From Zingiber officinale (Eukaryota; Streptophyta; Magnoliopsida; Zingiberales; Zingiberaceae), in contig NC_056000.1 in the NCBI RefSeq assembly GCF_018446385.1, positions 32,008,011-32,072,010 of the forward strand: a stretch of 64,000 nucleotides of DNA, given 5' to 3'. The first letter of the stretch is position 1, and every line of letters starts with the position of its first letter. The notes beneath the pieces were generated by a model. The model searched no databases and was not told the DNA's origin. It saw only the letters and a list, made by a program, of their open reading frames with translations. Position numbers and translations under genes: made by a program. Shown piece by piece: positions 34,043-47,789 of the stretch.

Positions 34043-35690
34043 TAGGGTTTTGCCTCTGTGTATTTGGTATTAGTTTAATTATGCACATGTCATACATAAT
34101 TTAGGCAGGATAATAGTAGGATGTGCTAACTTTGTGGATGCAGGATCCAACTATTATGGCTTATAGTTTTATGTGTGTGATTGGACCCTTGGACATGTCA
34201 AGGGCATTTATATGTGTGTGCATGATTGTATTATAAAATACAGCAGGAGCTGTATTTAGTTTTATTAGGATTTTATTTTTGATCTAGATACATGTACATT
34301 CATTTTATGGAATATAGGATCAAAATTGTAAAATTCTATTTATGTCGCGGATCGAATCTTGCAAAGCGTGGAACCTTCTAAGGACCAGAGGCGCAGCGGA
34401 ACAAGGAGCAAGATGGATGCGACAGCTAGACCCGGTGGCGGTGGCCAAATATGGCAGCAGCTTGGGATGACAACACACGGAGGACAACTAGAGATAAAAA
34501 CCATAATAGTTGAAAATTAGATTTTCTATTTATTGCTTTTATATTGTGCTGTGTGTGCATGTTAGTTTACAAGTTTAGTAGGCTAGCATAGTTAAAATTC
34601 CTCATTAATAAATAACTAAGTGGGAGAGGGATTTTTAAGTAAATCCCATGGTCTCCATTACTGGTTTGTAAGTGATGCAAACAAGCTTGCGCGTTGGCTC
34701 TGAGTGCCTTCCTCCATAACGGATGAGCTAGTTTGCAGATCACTAGAACAGACTTCCATTTTTGGATGACTATAGGAAATTAATTAAGAGCGTGTGATCT
34801 TCCCCAACGGAAGGGGCATAATCTTATTAATGGACTTAGTGTCAAGTAATGGTATACACTTAGACACATCTAATAGTATCCTCCCCATCGGAGTCACTGT
34901 TATTATTTGTGTGACCAAATGAAACCAACTATTAATTTGTCATAAAACTAGGTTGACAAGATAATAAAATTAAAGGGTTAAGACCCCTCTTACAAATGAT
35001 TGATTTTGTATACGTCCACACTAACGTGGCATATAAAATTAACGGTGTTTGAGATAATTTTATTTGTCATAAAGTTACGTTGACAAGATAGTTAATGGGT
35101 AAAACCCTCCTCCTACAAATGTTGATTTTGTATACGTCCACACTAACGTGGCATGCAAAATTCACGGTGTTTTGAGGTGTTGGTAAATTTAAATAGTATT
35201 GTTAGAGGAATCAATATTATTTTAAATTTAGAGTCTTGACCAAATATTTGATTAAAGATAGACCAACTATTAATTTTATTCGTCATAAAGTAAGGTTGAC
35301 GAGATAATAAAATTAAATGATAAAATTTCCTCTTTGAATTTGTATACGTGGCATACAAAATTCATGGGGATTTTTAAGGAGTTGGTCTTAACCAAATATT
35401 TTTGTGATTCTTAGGATGATGGTCAATCCCTAGCTGATATACTTTAGGATAGACTTAGTGGTCCCAATAATAATTGATTGGAAATAGGATTTGGACATTA
35501 AGGTAGACTGTCCTCTTAGAACTAAGAACAATTTAGGTGTATTTAATTCATTAGTTGAAACATGTCTAGTGGTGTTATCTACCAGAACCTGGAGTGTAGA
35601 TACAGATGCCATTAATCATGTCTGCAATTCATTGCAGGGTTCCAGGAAACCCGACAACTAAATGAAAATAAAAGCACCATCCACATGGGC
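34043..35690 (+). other. non-coding spacer of the copia element
   Basis: No gag domain could be recognised. The stretch holds repeats of a GTATACGTCCACACTAACGT word (near 35008 and 35131) and imperfect copies of a TTGACAAGATA segment. Confidence 0.55.
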
Positions 35691-38520
35691 ATTACTGCAA
35701 AAATAACAGCTGTTGCAGTGGGAGAGGTTTATTCTCTAAAAGGAATAAAATATGGATTATTAGAAATTTTCTTTACATACTAAGTTTAGAAAGAACCTGA
35801 TTTCAGTTTCTAAACTATTATAGAATAGATATTGTGTCTATTTTGATAACAAAGTTGTTATCAAGAAAAATAGGGAAGTTATCTATTCTGGTATGTTGGT
35901 TGAAAATTTAAAATCCAATAACTCTCACGATGCAACAAATGGAAATTAGTAACACATCTTCTAACTTTAAGAGAAAGTAACCTTCGGAAATGAACCAATT
36001 ATATCTTTGGCATCTAAGGCTAGGTTATATTAACTTGAGTATGATTCATTGGTAGCTGATGAACTTTTGGGTTCATTAGTAGTGGAAATCTTTCCAACCT
36101 GCGAGTCTTACTTGGAAGGAAAAATAACCAAGAAGCTTTCAAGTCTAAGGGGTATGGAGTCAAAGATATGTTGAAATTGGTTCATTCTGATTTGTGTGAT
36201 CCTATGACTATCCAAGCAAGAGGTTGTTTCAAATATTTCATCTATTTTATAGACAACTATTTGATATACGGATACATTTACTTGATGTGCCACAAGTCTA
36301 AGTGCTTTGATTAGTTCAAAGAGTATGAGGCTGATGTGGAGAAATGTCAAGGTAAAAGTATCAAGACACTACGGTGAGATCGTAGTGGCAAGTACCTCTT
36401 GGGAGAATTTAGGAGTCACTTATCAGAAGTAGGGATTCAATCCCAACTAACTACACCTAGGTATATCCCAACAGAATGGTGTAGAAAAAGGAAGGTATAG
36501 GACTCTTATGGAAATAAGTAGATTGATGATGAGTTATTTAGAAAATTACTAAATTCATTTTAAGGATATACTCTGGAAACAGAAGTGAACATAGTACCTT
36601 CCAAATTCATAACTCTCTACTCATATAGAATTGCTGAATAAGCGTAAGCCTATTTTGAAGCATATTCGGATTCAGGTAGTCCAACACATATGCTGAAGAG
36701 AGACAATGATAAGTTGGACAGGAATTCACTTGTTTGTGGGTTATCCTAGAGAAATGAAAGTAGGTTTATAGTCTTAAAAATCAGAAGGTCATTATTAGCA
36801 TCAATGATCGATTTTTAGAAAAGAACTATGTAATAAACCTCATGCCCATAAGAAAATTTGTTCTTAAGGAAATAATAAAAGACATGTCTAATCTAGTACC
36901 AACTGTACAAGATGAGATACCACAAGGAAACTGCAACACGTATCACAAATGATACACAATTGAAGAAAGTGCCTCATCGTAGTGGGAGGGTTGTTAGGCA
37001 ACCTAAAAAGATTTATGTTTTGGGAGAGTTTTTTGGACTCGATCCCTGGAGGACATGAATCTGATCTCCGGACATATGACGAAGCACTCCAAGTAAAGAT
37101 GCAATATCTTGGCAAAGAGTAATGAATAACAGAATTAGAATATATGCATTCTAATAAAATCTGGAAGCTTATAGAACCACCAAATGGTATAAAAGCCTTT
37201 GGGTGTAAAAAGGTCTATATTAGGAAAAGAGGGATAGACAGGAAGGTAGAAACTCTCAAAGCAAGGCTAGATGAAAAAGGAAACTTTTTCACTGGTAGTC
37301 ATGCTTAAGTCTATCCGGATTCTTTTATCTATTTGGCAAGTGGATGTCAAGACAGCATTCCTTAATGGAAGTCTTGAAGAAAACATCCATATAAAGCAAC
37401 CAGAAGGGTTCATTGCAAAGGGCTAAGAGCATTTTGTGTGTAAGCTCAATCAGTCTATGGACTGAGGCAAAGCTTCAAGGTCTTGGAACATCCGGTTTAT
37501 CAAAGTAATCCAGATCTATGGATTTAGTAACCGGATAAGTCTTGTGTATACAAAAGATGTGATGGGAACGTGGTGGTATTTCTTGTACTATACTTAGATA
37601 ACATTTTTGGTAGTTGGAAACAATATCAAAATGTTGTCAGAAGTAAGGGTATGGTTGTCCAAACAATTCGATATAAAGGACTTGGGAGAATGTATATATT
37701 CTTGAGATCAAAGTAATAAAGGATCTCAAGAAAAGAATATTTTACTTATCCCAAGCTTCATACATCAGAAAAATCCCTGCTCGTTTTAAGCATACAAAAC
37801 TCCAAGAAAGGTTTCTTACCTTTTCAGGATGGAGTAACTTTATCTAAAGATATGTCTCTGTAGACTTCAAAGGAGATAAAGGAAATAAAGGCAGTTTTTT
37901 ATGCTATGGGTGTTGGAAGCCTAATGTATGCTATGCACGAGATCAGAAATCTGTTTTGCCAAGGGCATAGTTAGCAGATATCAAAGTAACCCTGGACAAG
38001 GACAGTGGACTGCAGTAAAGCATATATTGTAGTACCTTAGAGGCACTAGAGATTATATGCTAGCTTACAAGGCAGTTAATTTAGTCCTTGTGGGTTGCAT
38101 GGATTTTGACTTCCAATCGGATAGGGACAATAATAAGTCAACCTCGGGGTTTTGTGTTTACTTTAGGAGGTAAAATCATAACTATGGAAGAGTGATAAGC
38201 ATAGGTGTTTTTCTGGACTCCACCATAGAAGCTTAGTATATGGCAAGCCTCTGAGGTAGCCATAAAAGCTGAATAACTCAATAACCTCAAGATAGACTTA
38301 GATATGATTTCTGGTTTGTCCAAAAATTATTACAATTTATTGTAATAATGTTGGTGCAGTAGCAAACTCGAAGAAACCATAAGTCTATAAGGCAAGTAAA
38401 CACAATAGAGCGCAAGTACCACCCAATACGAGGAATCGTATAAACGAAGAGAAGTTGTTGCCGCCTAGATTGCATCAGGTGATGACCTATAGATCCTTTC
38501 ACTAAGGTCCTTAAGGCAAG
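35690..38520 (+). pseudogene. copia pol remnant: integrase, reverse transcriptase, RNase H
   Basis: Frame-shifted pieces appear in Ty1/copia order. They are a GAG-pre-integrase stretch (NQLYLWHLRLGYINLS near 35992-36040), the integrase core (LVHSDLCDPM and FIYFIDNY, 36175-36265), RT (VDVKTAFLNGSLEENI near 37340-37390), the RT active-site region reading YLDN instead of YVDD (near 37590) and RNase H (GSLMYAM near 37915, then a worn SRYQSNPGQG-like piece near 37975-38010). Multiple stops make it non-functional. Confidence 0.85.
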
Positions 38521-38606
38521 AGCTTTTGATGGGCATGTTGAAGGGATGGGAATCAGATGTATGGCAGCAGATATGGCAGCTTAGTCTTTTAGTATAAGTG
38601 GGAGAT

Positions 38607-41268
38607 TGTTAGAGTGTATACTAAAAGCCTAGCTTTTGGTATAAACATTTATCTAGAAATAAGAATCACATTGGTCAAATGTCTACATTTGTGATAAATG
38701 TAGTTGTTCAATTAATTTATATTGTAGATAACATGGTGTGTGGTGTCACACACAGAAGATCATGTTATCAGTACCTTATAAACAGTAGCTCACGACCAAG
38801 ATGGAAAGGAACAAACCATTGGAAGGTCGTAGTATAATTAGGTATTAGTTTATCTTAACTATATAATTACACTAGTACACTTAGAGTGTATTGAGTAGGA
38901 CCATTAGAGGTCGTTTCTTTTATACTGATTTTATAAAGAAACAAAGACCTCAGTTATTATGGAAGTGTGTGCTCTTAATCCTAATATAATAACAAGCACA
39001 TATATTTGATATTTATTTCTTTAATTTATCAATGGGTGAGATTTAGTTCGATGAATCAATAAGCCCGATAAGTTGGGAAATGATATCACTTATAGTGTGT
39101 GTTGTTGATTATAGAAGAAAATTGTGTCCTAGTGATCTAGGTTGAGAATGTCCCCAAGAGGAGCTCATAAGGATTGTCATGTTAAACCCTGCAGGTGGAC
39201 TTAGTCCGACATGACAATGAAGTTGAGTGGTACTACTCTTGGAGCTAGATATTAATTAAGTGAGTTGTCAGTAACTTACTTAATTAGTGGATATTTGTTA
39301 TCTTAAACACAGGGAGACTAACACACTCATAATAAGAAGGAGCCCAAAATGTAATTTGGGATTGGTGCGGTAGTTTAATAATAGTTCTTTAGTGGAATGA
39401 ATTATTATTGATGAAATTAAGTTGTGTGTTCGGGGCGAACACGGGATGCTTAATTTCATCGGGAGACCAAAACCAATTCCTCCTCTTGGTCCCTATCGTA
39501 GCCTCTAGTATATAGAGATTTATACCCACCGCATACCCACCTTCTTACCCATCCAATGGGGCCGGCCAAGCTAGCTTGGAACTCAAGCTAGGGCCGGCCA
39601 AGACCAAGTGGATGAGCCATGTAGGTGGCCGGCCAAAGCATGGGTCCCAAGCTTAGGTGGTCGGCCACTAGAATATTAAAAAAGATTTTTATTAAAATTA
39701 TTTCTTATGTGGATATCATGGTTTTAAAAGAGAGTTTAAAAATTAAAAATTTCCTTTTATAGCTTTCTACAAAAGATTAAGAGAAGAGATTAATCTCTTT
39801 CCTTATTTGTAGTTTAAAAGGATGGTTTTAATTTTTGGTAAAAACTTTCCTTATTTGTAAATCATCTACATGTTTAAAAGAGAGTTTAAAATTTGAAATC
39901 TTTCCTTATTTGTTGATTAAAGGAGGATTTTAAATTTTAAGAAAACTTTCCTTTTTAACCATGTTCATGATTTAAAAGAAAGTTTAAAAATTAATAATTC
40001 TCTTTTATTAGTTTCTACAAAAGATTAAGAAAAGATTTGATATCTTTCCTTATTTGTAGATTAAGAGATATTTTAATTTTTAGAGATAACTTTCTTTTTA
40101 TCCACATGTTTAAAAGAAAGATTTTAATTTATTAAATTTCCTTTTATTAACCACCATGAAGGGAAAAATTATTTGAGAAATTTTTATAAATTTTCGAAAG
40201 CAAATTAGGAAGTTTTAATTCTTGTGTGAATTAAAATTTCCTTGATTAAAAGGATTAAGGTGGTCGACCATTAAAAGAGAAAATTATTTTTAATTAAATA
40301 AATTTTCCTTTTTAATGGCAAAAGAATTAAGGAAGTTTTTTATTAAATTTTCCTTATTTGCCAAGACCAAGGATTATAAAAGAGGGGGTAGAGGAGGCTT
40401 CAAGGTGAATGTCTCTATTTATTTTTCTCCCTCTTTTCTTCTTTGGGTGTGGCCGGCCCTTTTCTTTTCTTTCCTCTCCTTTGTGTGGCCGAAACTTTCT
40501 CATGGTGGAGTTAGCTTTGGTGGCCGGATCTAAGAAGGAGAAGAAGGAGAGAAAAGAAGCCTCTTTTCTAGCATCCCTTGGAGCATGGTGGTGGTGGCCG
40601 AACCTCTTCATCCTAGAAGAAGTTTTGATGGCCGAAACTTGCAAGGAAGAAGAAGGTGCTTGGTGGTTCTCATCTCGGAAGATCGTTGCCCACACAACGT
40701 CCGAGGTTAGAAGAGGAATACGGTAGAAGATCAAGAGGTCTTTCTAAAAGGTATAACTAGTAATTTTTCTTTCCGCATCATACTAGTTATTTTTGGAAAT
40801 AATACTAAATACAAGAGGCATACGATTCTAGAGTTTCGAATTTGTTTTCGATATAGTGTTCTTTTGTTTTTCTTTTCCTTGTGATTTGATTGTTCTTTTC
40901 GGTTAACCTAAAGTTATTTTAGGAAATTAAATATTAGCTTTCTATAAAAGGTTTTGTCTAGTCGGTGGTGGTTGCTCCCATATCCAAGAAGGCCATGTGC
41001 CTCGCCACGTCAGTACTAGGAACCGATTATGGAAATTAATATTTAATGGAATTAATAACTTAAGGTGATTTGGGTCGAACGTGTTAAGTTCCGCAGGAGA
41101 CCCAAGTCAAAACCTAAAAGAACGAATAGATTAAGTTTTGGATCAAACGTGTTAAGTTCCGCAGGCGATCCAAAATTTAATTTAAAAGAACACATGGTAG
41201 CTAGGAAAAGGTTCAGACCTTTGTACAAAATTTTTGTACAGTGGAACCTCTAGGCTTTCCGAGTAGCA
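38607..41268 (+). repeat. 3' LTR of full-length copia element
   Basis: 2662 bases, TGTTAGAG...GAGTAGCA, preceded by the purine-rich AAGTGGGAGAT. Followed directly by the target duplication TGTAG. Confidence 0.95.
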
Positions 41269-41273
41269 TGTAG

Positions 41274-42533
41274 ATGGCTACAAAAAGGAAAAAATTTTAA
41301 AATTAAAACCTCTCTTTTAAATCATGGTTACAATAAAGGAAAGTTTTAACAAAAATAAAATCTCTCTTTTAAACCATTGTAGATGGCTACAAAAGGAAAG
41401 ATTTTTTAAATTTAAAACTCTCTTTTAAAACCATGTGGATGACTTCAATAAAGGAAAGTTTTTAAAATTTAAAATCTCTCTTTTAAAACATTATAGATGG
41501 CTACAAAAAGAAAGATTTAAAAAAATTAAAAACCCACTTTTAAACCCATCTTGGCCGGCCCTTTGCTTGGGCACCAAGCAAGGATGTGGCCGGCCATAAG
41601 GATGACATGGGTGGATGCGAGGCTTTATACATAGAGATTACAACAGGGACCTAGAAGAGAATTGGTTTTGGCCTCCTGATGAGCTTGAGCTTCCTATGTT
41701 CGACTCGAACACCCAACTCAAGTTCATCAATAATAACTCATAGCACCAAAAAGTTATTATTGGACTACCGCACCAATCCCATATTACATTATGAGCTCCT
41801 TATTATCATGAGTATGCTAATCTCCCTGTGTTTAAGATATTGAATGTCCATTAATTAAATGAGTTACTAACAACTCACTTAATTAACATCTAGCTCCAAG
41901 AGTAGTACCACTCAATTTCATTGTCATGTCGGAACTAAGTCCACCCGCAGGGTTTACATGACAATCTTTATGAGCTCCTCAAGGGGACATCATCATCCTA
42001 ATAAATAGGACACAGTTTCCTTCTATAATCAATAACATACCATATAAATAATATTATTTTCCAACTTATCGGGCCTATTGATTTAACGAATAAATCTCAC
42101 CCTTTGATAAATTAAAGAAATAAATATTAAGTACATGTGCTTGTTATTATATTGGTATTAAGAGTACGCACATCCATAATAACAGAAGTTCTGTTCTTTT
42201 ATGCAGTCAGTATAAAAGGAACAACCTCAAATGGTCCTGCTCTATACACACATAGTGTGTTAGTGTAATTTTATAGTCAAGATAAATTAGTACCAAATTA
42301 CACTATAATCATTCCAATGATTTGTCCCAATCCATCTTGGTTGTGAGCTTCTATTTATAATTTATAAGGAACTGATAACATGATCTTCTGTGTGACACCA
42401 CACACCATATTATCTACAATATAAATTAAATAAACAACTACATTTAAGTAAATGCAGGCATTTGACCAATGTGATTCTCATTTCAAAATAAATGTTTATA
42501 CAAAAAGCTAGGCTTTTAGTATACATTTTAACA
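41274..42533 (-). repeat. antisense solo LTR, proximal (5') part
   Basis: Second part of the antisense LTR begun at 30460-31374. It ends with GTATACATTTTAACA, the complement of the LTR start. Without the nested element the solo LTR would measure about 2.2 kb. It carries more substitutions than the nested copy, consistent with greater age. Confidence 0.88.
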
Positions 42534-43070
42534 CTTCTTGCAACCTTATACCAGCAGTATAACCTACATCCCAAAAGCCAAAATTACATACCTTATAATA
42601 TACTAGACAATCTAGAAGAATTATGGGATGAAGTTCCATTTCTAGATACCAATCTAATGTTTAAACAACTCAGTACAAATCTTACAGAAGAACTTAACTG
42701 TCTACATGAGTGGATACTCAAAACAGGAATTGATAACATTCCTTGTTTCTTTTATAGCTATTATCCATCTTTAGATAAAAGAAGTACCTATAAGTTTTGT
42801 AAGAAATAAGCCTGTAATCTTTGTCTTCAACAGTTGTTCTCTATTACAATACCCATAAGCCAACTCTCTAAAGGAGGTACTCGAAATTTTTTATTAGAGA
42901 CAAGAGTCTCTGTATTAGAAACTCATATTAATAAATTGGAAACAGAACTAGAGACCCTAGATAAACAAATGAAAGAAAATCTTCTCCCACATCTCTCTCA
43001 AGCTACTCTTGATAAAGGCAAAGACTTACAATTTACACTAGTGGATATGATAGAGATATGGTCTTTATAA
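42534..43070 (+). pseudogene. endogenous pararetrovirus segment: spacer and coiled-coil protein remnant
   Basis: Viral sequence resumes. One open piece (to 42809) is acidic and unrecognised. A second (42834-43070) has a heptad-like run LETRVSVLETHINKLETELE, a coiled coil such as virion-associated or coat-linked proteins carry. A stop separates this block from the protease. Confidence 0.5.
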
Positions 43071-43655
43071 AAGCCTCTAGTATCTGTAATATAGGAGAAA
43101 CTCTAGACATTAGAGTCAAATGCCTGGTAAATATCCATGGTTATGAATTCACCCTATATGCCTTTCTAGATAGTGGAGCCACCAACTCCACCATAGATGA
43201 AAATACACTTTTTCCAATTTTGCCAAAAACTTTTATAAAAACCGCATCACAACCATTACTAAGTACACAATTTAATGGCCAACAATTAACTTGCACACAA
43301 TTTGTCACCAACACCCATTTGAGATTTTATGACAACTGTGGTAAATACAACACACCACTCCCATTCTCTAAACTATGGATTAAACCGTTTATTACATCCT
43401 AACATTCACTTAATCCTAGGCTTAAATTTTCTTGTAGCACCAGATAGAGCTTTTCTTCTAACCAAGGATTATGCTCTTTTCTTTTCCTCACCCATAATAT
43501 ACCCAATAGTATCATACTATCCCTCTATTGTCCACCCCTTAAGCACCAAGACTCACATATAACTCCTACCTTCTGACAACACAACATCTTGTCAATGTTC
43601 TCCTAAAAATGCATGTAAACAACCCAGTAAGCAACTACAACCTAATAACCAAACT
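43058..43655 (+). pseudogene. endogenous pararetrovirus aspartic protease
   Basis: The frame 43058-43402 contains the retropepsin motif DSGAT (Asp at 43169-43171) after a hydrophobic strand. The matching C-terminal part LGLNFL lies in another frame (43329-43562), so there is a frameshift near 43395. In living viruses this enzyme cuts the polyprotein. A solo LTR ends the segment. Confidence 0.75.
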
Positions 43656-46188
43656 TGTTAGAGTGTATACTAAAAGCTTAGCTTTTTATAAATATTTATT
43701 TTGAAATAAAGAATCACATTGGTCAAATGTCTATATTTATATGCTAAGTGTAGTTGTTCAATTAATTTATATTATAGATAACATGATGTGTGGTGTCACA
43801 TACAGAAGATCATGTTATCAATTCCTTATAAATTATAAACAGTAACTCATGACTAAGATGAAAAGGAACAAACCATTGGAATAGTCGTAGTGTAATTTGG
43901 TAGTAGTTTATTTTAACTATAAAATTACACTAGTACACTCTGAGTGTATTGAGCAAGATCATTTAAGGAAAGTTCTTTTTATACTGACTGCATAAAAGAA
44001 CAAGACCTTTGTTATTATGGAAGTGTGTGCTCTTAATCATGATATAATAACAAGCACATATACTCAATATTTTTTTTTTAATTTATCAAAGGGTGCGATT
44101 TAGTTCGATAAATTAATAGGCCTAATAAGTTGGAAAATGATATTATTTATATGGTGTGTTGTTGATTATAGAATGAAACTATGGCCTAGTAATCTAGGTT
44201 GATAATGTCCCCAAGAGGAGTTCATAAGGATTGTCATGTAAACCCTGCAGGTGGACTTAGTCCGACATGACGATAAGGTTGAGTGGTACTACTCTTGGAG
44301 TTAGATATTAATCAAGTGAGTTGTCAGTAACTCATTATATCTTAAATACAGGGAGACTAACACACTCATGATAAGAAGGAGCCCATATAGTAATATGGGA
44401 TTGGTGCGGTAGTTCAATAATAACTCTTTAGTGGAATAAGATATTATTGATGAACTTGAGTTGGGTGTTCGGGGCGAACACGGAAAGCTCAAGTTCATCG
44501 GGAGACCAAAACCAATTCCTCCTCTTGGTCCCTATCGTAACCTCTTATTTATAAAATCTTATACCCATCCATACCCACCTTCTTACCCACCTTAAGGTGG
44601 TCGGCCAAGCCTAGCTTGGAGCCCAAGCTAGGGCCGGCCAAAATAAATTAAAAGGATTTTATTTTTAAAATCTTTTCTTATGTGAAAGCTATGAGTTTAA
44701 AAGAGAGTTTAAAATTTAAATCTTTCCTTTTATAGTTTTCTACAAAAGATTAAGAGAAAGGTTTGATATCTTTCCTTATTTGTAGTTAAAAGGAAGATTT
44801 TAATTTTTGATAAAACTTTCCTTTTATGTAACCATCCTCATGATTTTAAAAGAGAGTTTTAAAATTGAATCTTTCCTTTTATAGTTTCTACAAAAGATTA
44901 AGAGAAAAGATTTGATATCTTTCCTTATTTGTAGATTGAAAGGAAGATTTTATTTTTGAGAAAACTTTCCTTTTTGTAATCATCCACATGTTTTAATAGA
45001 GAGATTTTAATTTATAAAAGTTTCCTTTTATAACCAATCATGAAGGGAATTTTTTAAAGAGAGATTTTATTTTTAAACTTTTCGGAAACAAATTAGAAAG
45101 TTTTAATTTTGTGTTTAAAACTTTCCTTGTTTGGAGGAATTGAGGTGGTCGGTCACATTGATAGAGAAAAGGAAATTTTTTTTAATCAATTAAATTTTCC
45201 TTTCTATGGAAAAGAAAATAAGGAAGTTTTTATTAAAATTTTCCTTATTTGCCAAGGCTAAGGAATATAAAAGAAAGGGTAAAGGTGCCTCACCTTATAA
45301 CAATATACATCTAGTATTCCTCTCTTCTCTTCCTTGTGGTGGCCAACCCTCCCTCTCTTCTTCCTCTTCCCCTTTTCTTCTTCCTTGGCCAACGACATCA
45401 ACTCTCTAGGAGATCCTTGGTGGCCGGATTTTTCTTGGAGAAGAAGTAGAGAAAGGAGGCTTTGTTTGTTTGCATCCCTTGGAGCTTGGTTGGTGGCCGA
45501 AGTTCTTCATCTCAAGGAGTTTGTTGATTGGACGAAACTTGCTTGAAGAAGAAGAAAGCTTGGGTGGATTCTCATCTCGGTAGATCATCACCCACACGAC
45601 GTCCGAGATAAGAAGAGGAATACGGCAGAAGATCGTGAGGTCTATAAGTTATAAAAGGTATAACTAGTTATTAGTTTTTGCATCATAACTAGTTCATCCT
45701 TTTATTTAGATCTTGAAATACCAAACTCAAGAGGCTAATGAATGTAGGTTATCGAATTTATGTTTTCAATTTTGTGTTTATTTTATTTTTCAAACTTGTG
45801 ATTCGATTGTTCTTTTTGGTTAAACCTAGGGTTACTATAAGGAAATTAAATATTGAATTTCGTTGAAAGGCTTTGTCTAGGAAGTGGTGGATGCTCCCAT
45901 ACCCAAGAAGACCTAGTGTCTTGTCATGTTTAACCTGGAAGTTGATCTCTGAATTAATATTTAATTGAATTTGTAACATGGGTGGATTTGGATCAATAAT
46001 GTTAAGTATCGTTTGCGATCCAAGTCTTAACCACTAAGAACAAATAAGTTGAATTTGGAATCAATAATGTTAAGTTTTGTTTGCGATTCCAAATTTAATT
46101 TCTAAAGAACACAATAGGTTGTTAGAAATGGTTCAGGACTTGTACAAAATTTTTATACAGTGGAACTGCTACGATATTCCCAGTAGCA
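43656..46188 (+). repeat. solo LTR of the copia family, sense orientation
   Basis: 2533 bases starting TGTTAGAGTGTATACT and ending CCCAGTAGCA, clearly the same family as the LTRs at 31375 and 38607 but with many substitutions and indels. A possible target duplication ACCAA lies at 43648-43652 and 46189-46193; three extra bases separate the left copy from the LTR, so it is provisional. No internal region remains, which fits LTR-LTR recombination. Confidence 0.88.
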
Positions 46189-47789
46189 ACCAACACCTGT
46201 GCCATAGATTCTTCTGACCAACAAGATCAGGAAAACTAGCGTCACTTGGTTGGTCAAGCCCTATAATTGATGACACCTGAATCTCACCTGATCTCATACT
46301 ACCACAACAGTTACTTCAAATAATAAATACCCATAAACCTTATTTAGACTCCCTTGTTTCTAGATTAGAAAAACTAGAAATTATTGGAGACAATCTTACT
46401 AAATATTGGGACTGAGACAAAGTCTACTACAAACTATCAATAATTAATCCAGATCTTACAATTAAGGCTCAAGACTTAAAATATATAAATTGAGAAACTG
46501 AATAATGTAAAATGTACATTAACCAACTCTTAACTTTAAGAGTCATTCAAAGGTCCACATCTAGGCACCAAAGTCCAACTTTCATAGTTAATAAAGGATC
46601 AGAACAAAAACATGGCCAATCTAGAATGATATTTAACTACAAAAGACTTAATGATAATTGTCAAGAAGATGGTTATAAAATCTTTGACATAGACCAACTC
46701 TTAAATAAAATCCAAAACTCAAAATGGTACTCCAAATTTGACATGAAATCAGGATTTTGGCAAGTCAAAATGCACCCTGAGTCCATTGAATGGACAATCT
46801 TTTCCTACCCTGAAGGACATTTTGAGTGTCTTGTTATGCCTTTTGGCTTTAAGGTATCCCCTCAAATATTCTAAAGGAAAATGGATGACATCTTTCGAGA
46901 TGTTTCTTTCTTCACCTGTGCATACATAGATGATATTCTAGTTTTCTCTAAAACTAAGCAAGAACATTATGCTCATCTTCATATTATTTTTAACCTATTT
47001 GAGAAACATGGTCTGATTATTTCTCTTAAGAAAATGACAATAGCAACTACTCATATTGATTTCCTAGGAGCAAAGATAGGTCAGGGACAAATAGCCCTTC
47101 AACCTCATATATCTACTAAAATCCTTACTTTTCTAGATAAAATGAAATATATTAAAACTCTAAGAGTTTTTTTAGGACTCTTAAATTATGCAAGACCTTA
47201 TTTAAAAGATATAGGAAAAATTAACGACCCCTTATACAATAAAACCTCCTTAATCAGACAAAAACATTTTAATCAACAAGATATAGCACTTGTACAACAA
47301 ATTAAACAGTTAGTAAAAACAATCCTCATGTTAACACTCTCACTTGATTCTGACTATTTAGTTATTGACACAGATGTATGTGAAACAGGATGGGGAGACA
47401 TTTTATTTAGAAAAACTTCCAAATATGACCCTAAAACTACAGAGACCTTATGCAGGTATGCCTCTGGAAAATTTCAAGAAAAAAGACATTTAACTTCACT
47501 AGATTTTGAAATATTAGCAGTTATTTACTGTCTAGAAGCCTTCCGATTATTTATTTGCAATAAGCAAGAAATTACTATTAGAACAGACTGTGAAGCTATA
47601 ATCAAGTATAACCAACCAACTAAAGGATTAAGAAAAAGGATTAAGTACTAAAAGATGGTTAAAATTCACAGATACCATTATTAATAAAGGTTTATGCATT
47701 CACTGGGAACATATAAAGGGAATTAACAATTCTTTAGCTGATACTTTATCTCCTTTACTCCACTATTTTTTTTTTTCAAGTAATGGATA
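46189..47789 (+). pseudogene. endogenous pararetrovirus reverse transcriptase and RNase H
   Basis: RT fingers and palm lie at 46512-46871 (RMIFNYKRLND, KFDMKSGFWQ), then a TAA at 46872-46874, then the same frame continues to 47651 with the active-site YIDD at 46923-46934, LGAKIGQGQI, and an RNase H start VIDTDVCETGWGD. The final RNase H part runs on in another frame up to the LARD insertion. The N-terminal 300 bases have several stops. The catalytic motifs remain, but the stops make the copy inactive. The spacing YIDD to RNase H and the sequence style are Caulimoviridae, not LTR retrotransposon. Confidence 0.88.

Larger units (their letters stand above)
31375..41268 (+). mobile_element. full-length Ty1/copia element, degenerate pol
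   Basis: Both LTRs (2.65 kb, TG...CA) are present, with a tRNA-Met primer site at 34031-34042 and a polypurine tract at about 38597-38606. A perfect TGTAG target duplication lies at 31370-31374 and 41269-41273. The pol order GAG-pre-integrase, integrase, RT, RNase H defines Ty1/copia. The element landed inside an antisense solo LTR of its own family. Closely matching LTRs suggest a recent insertion, but the internal frames are badly broken, so it probably moved using proteins from another copy. Confidence 0.95.

Noticed and set aside
46189-47789. RT region as a Ty3/gypsy retrotransposon
   Set aside because: There is no integrase after RNase H, and the flanking movement-protein and viroplasmin domains are specific to Caulimoviridae.
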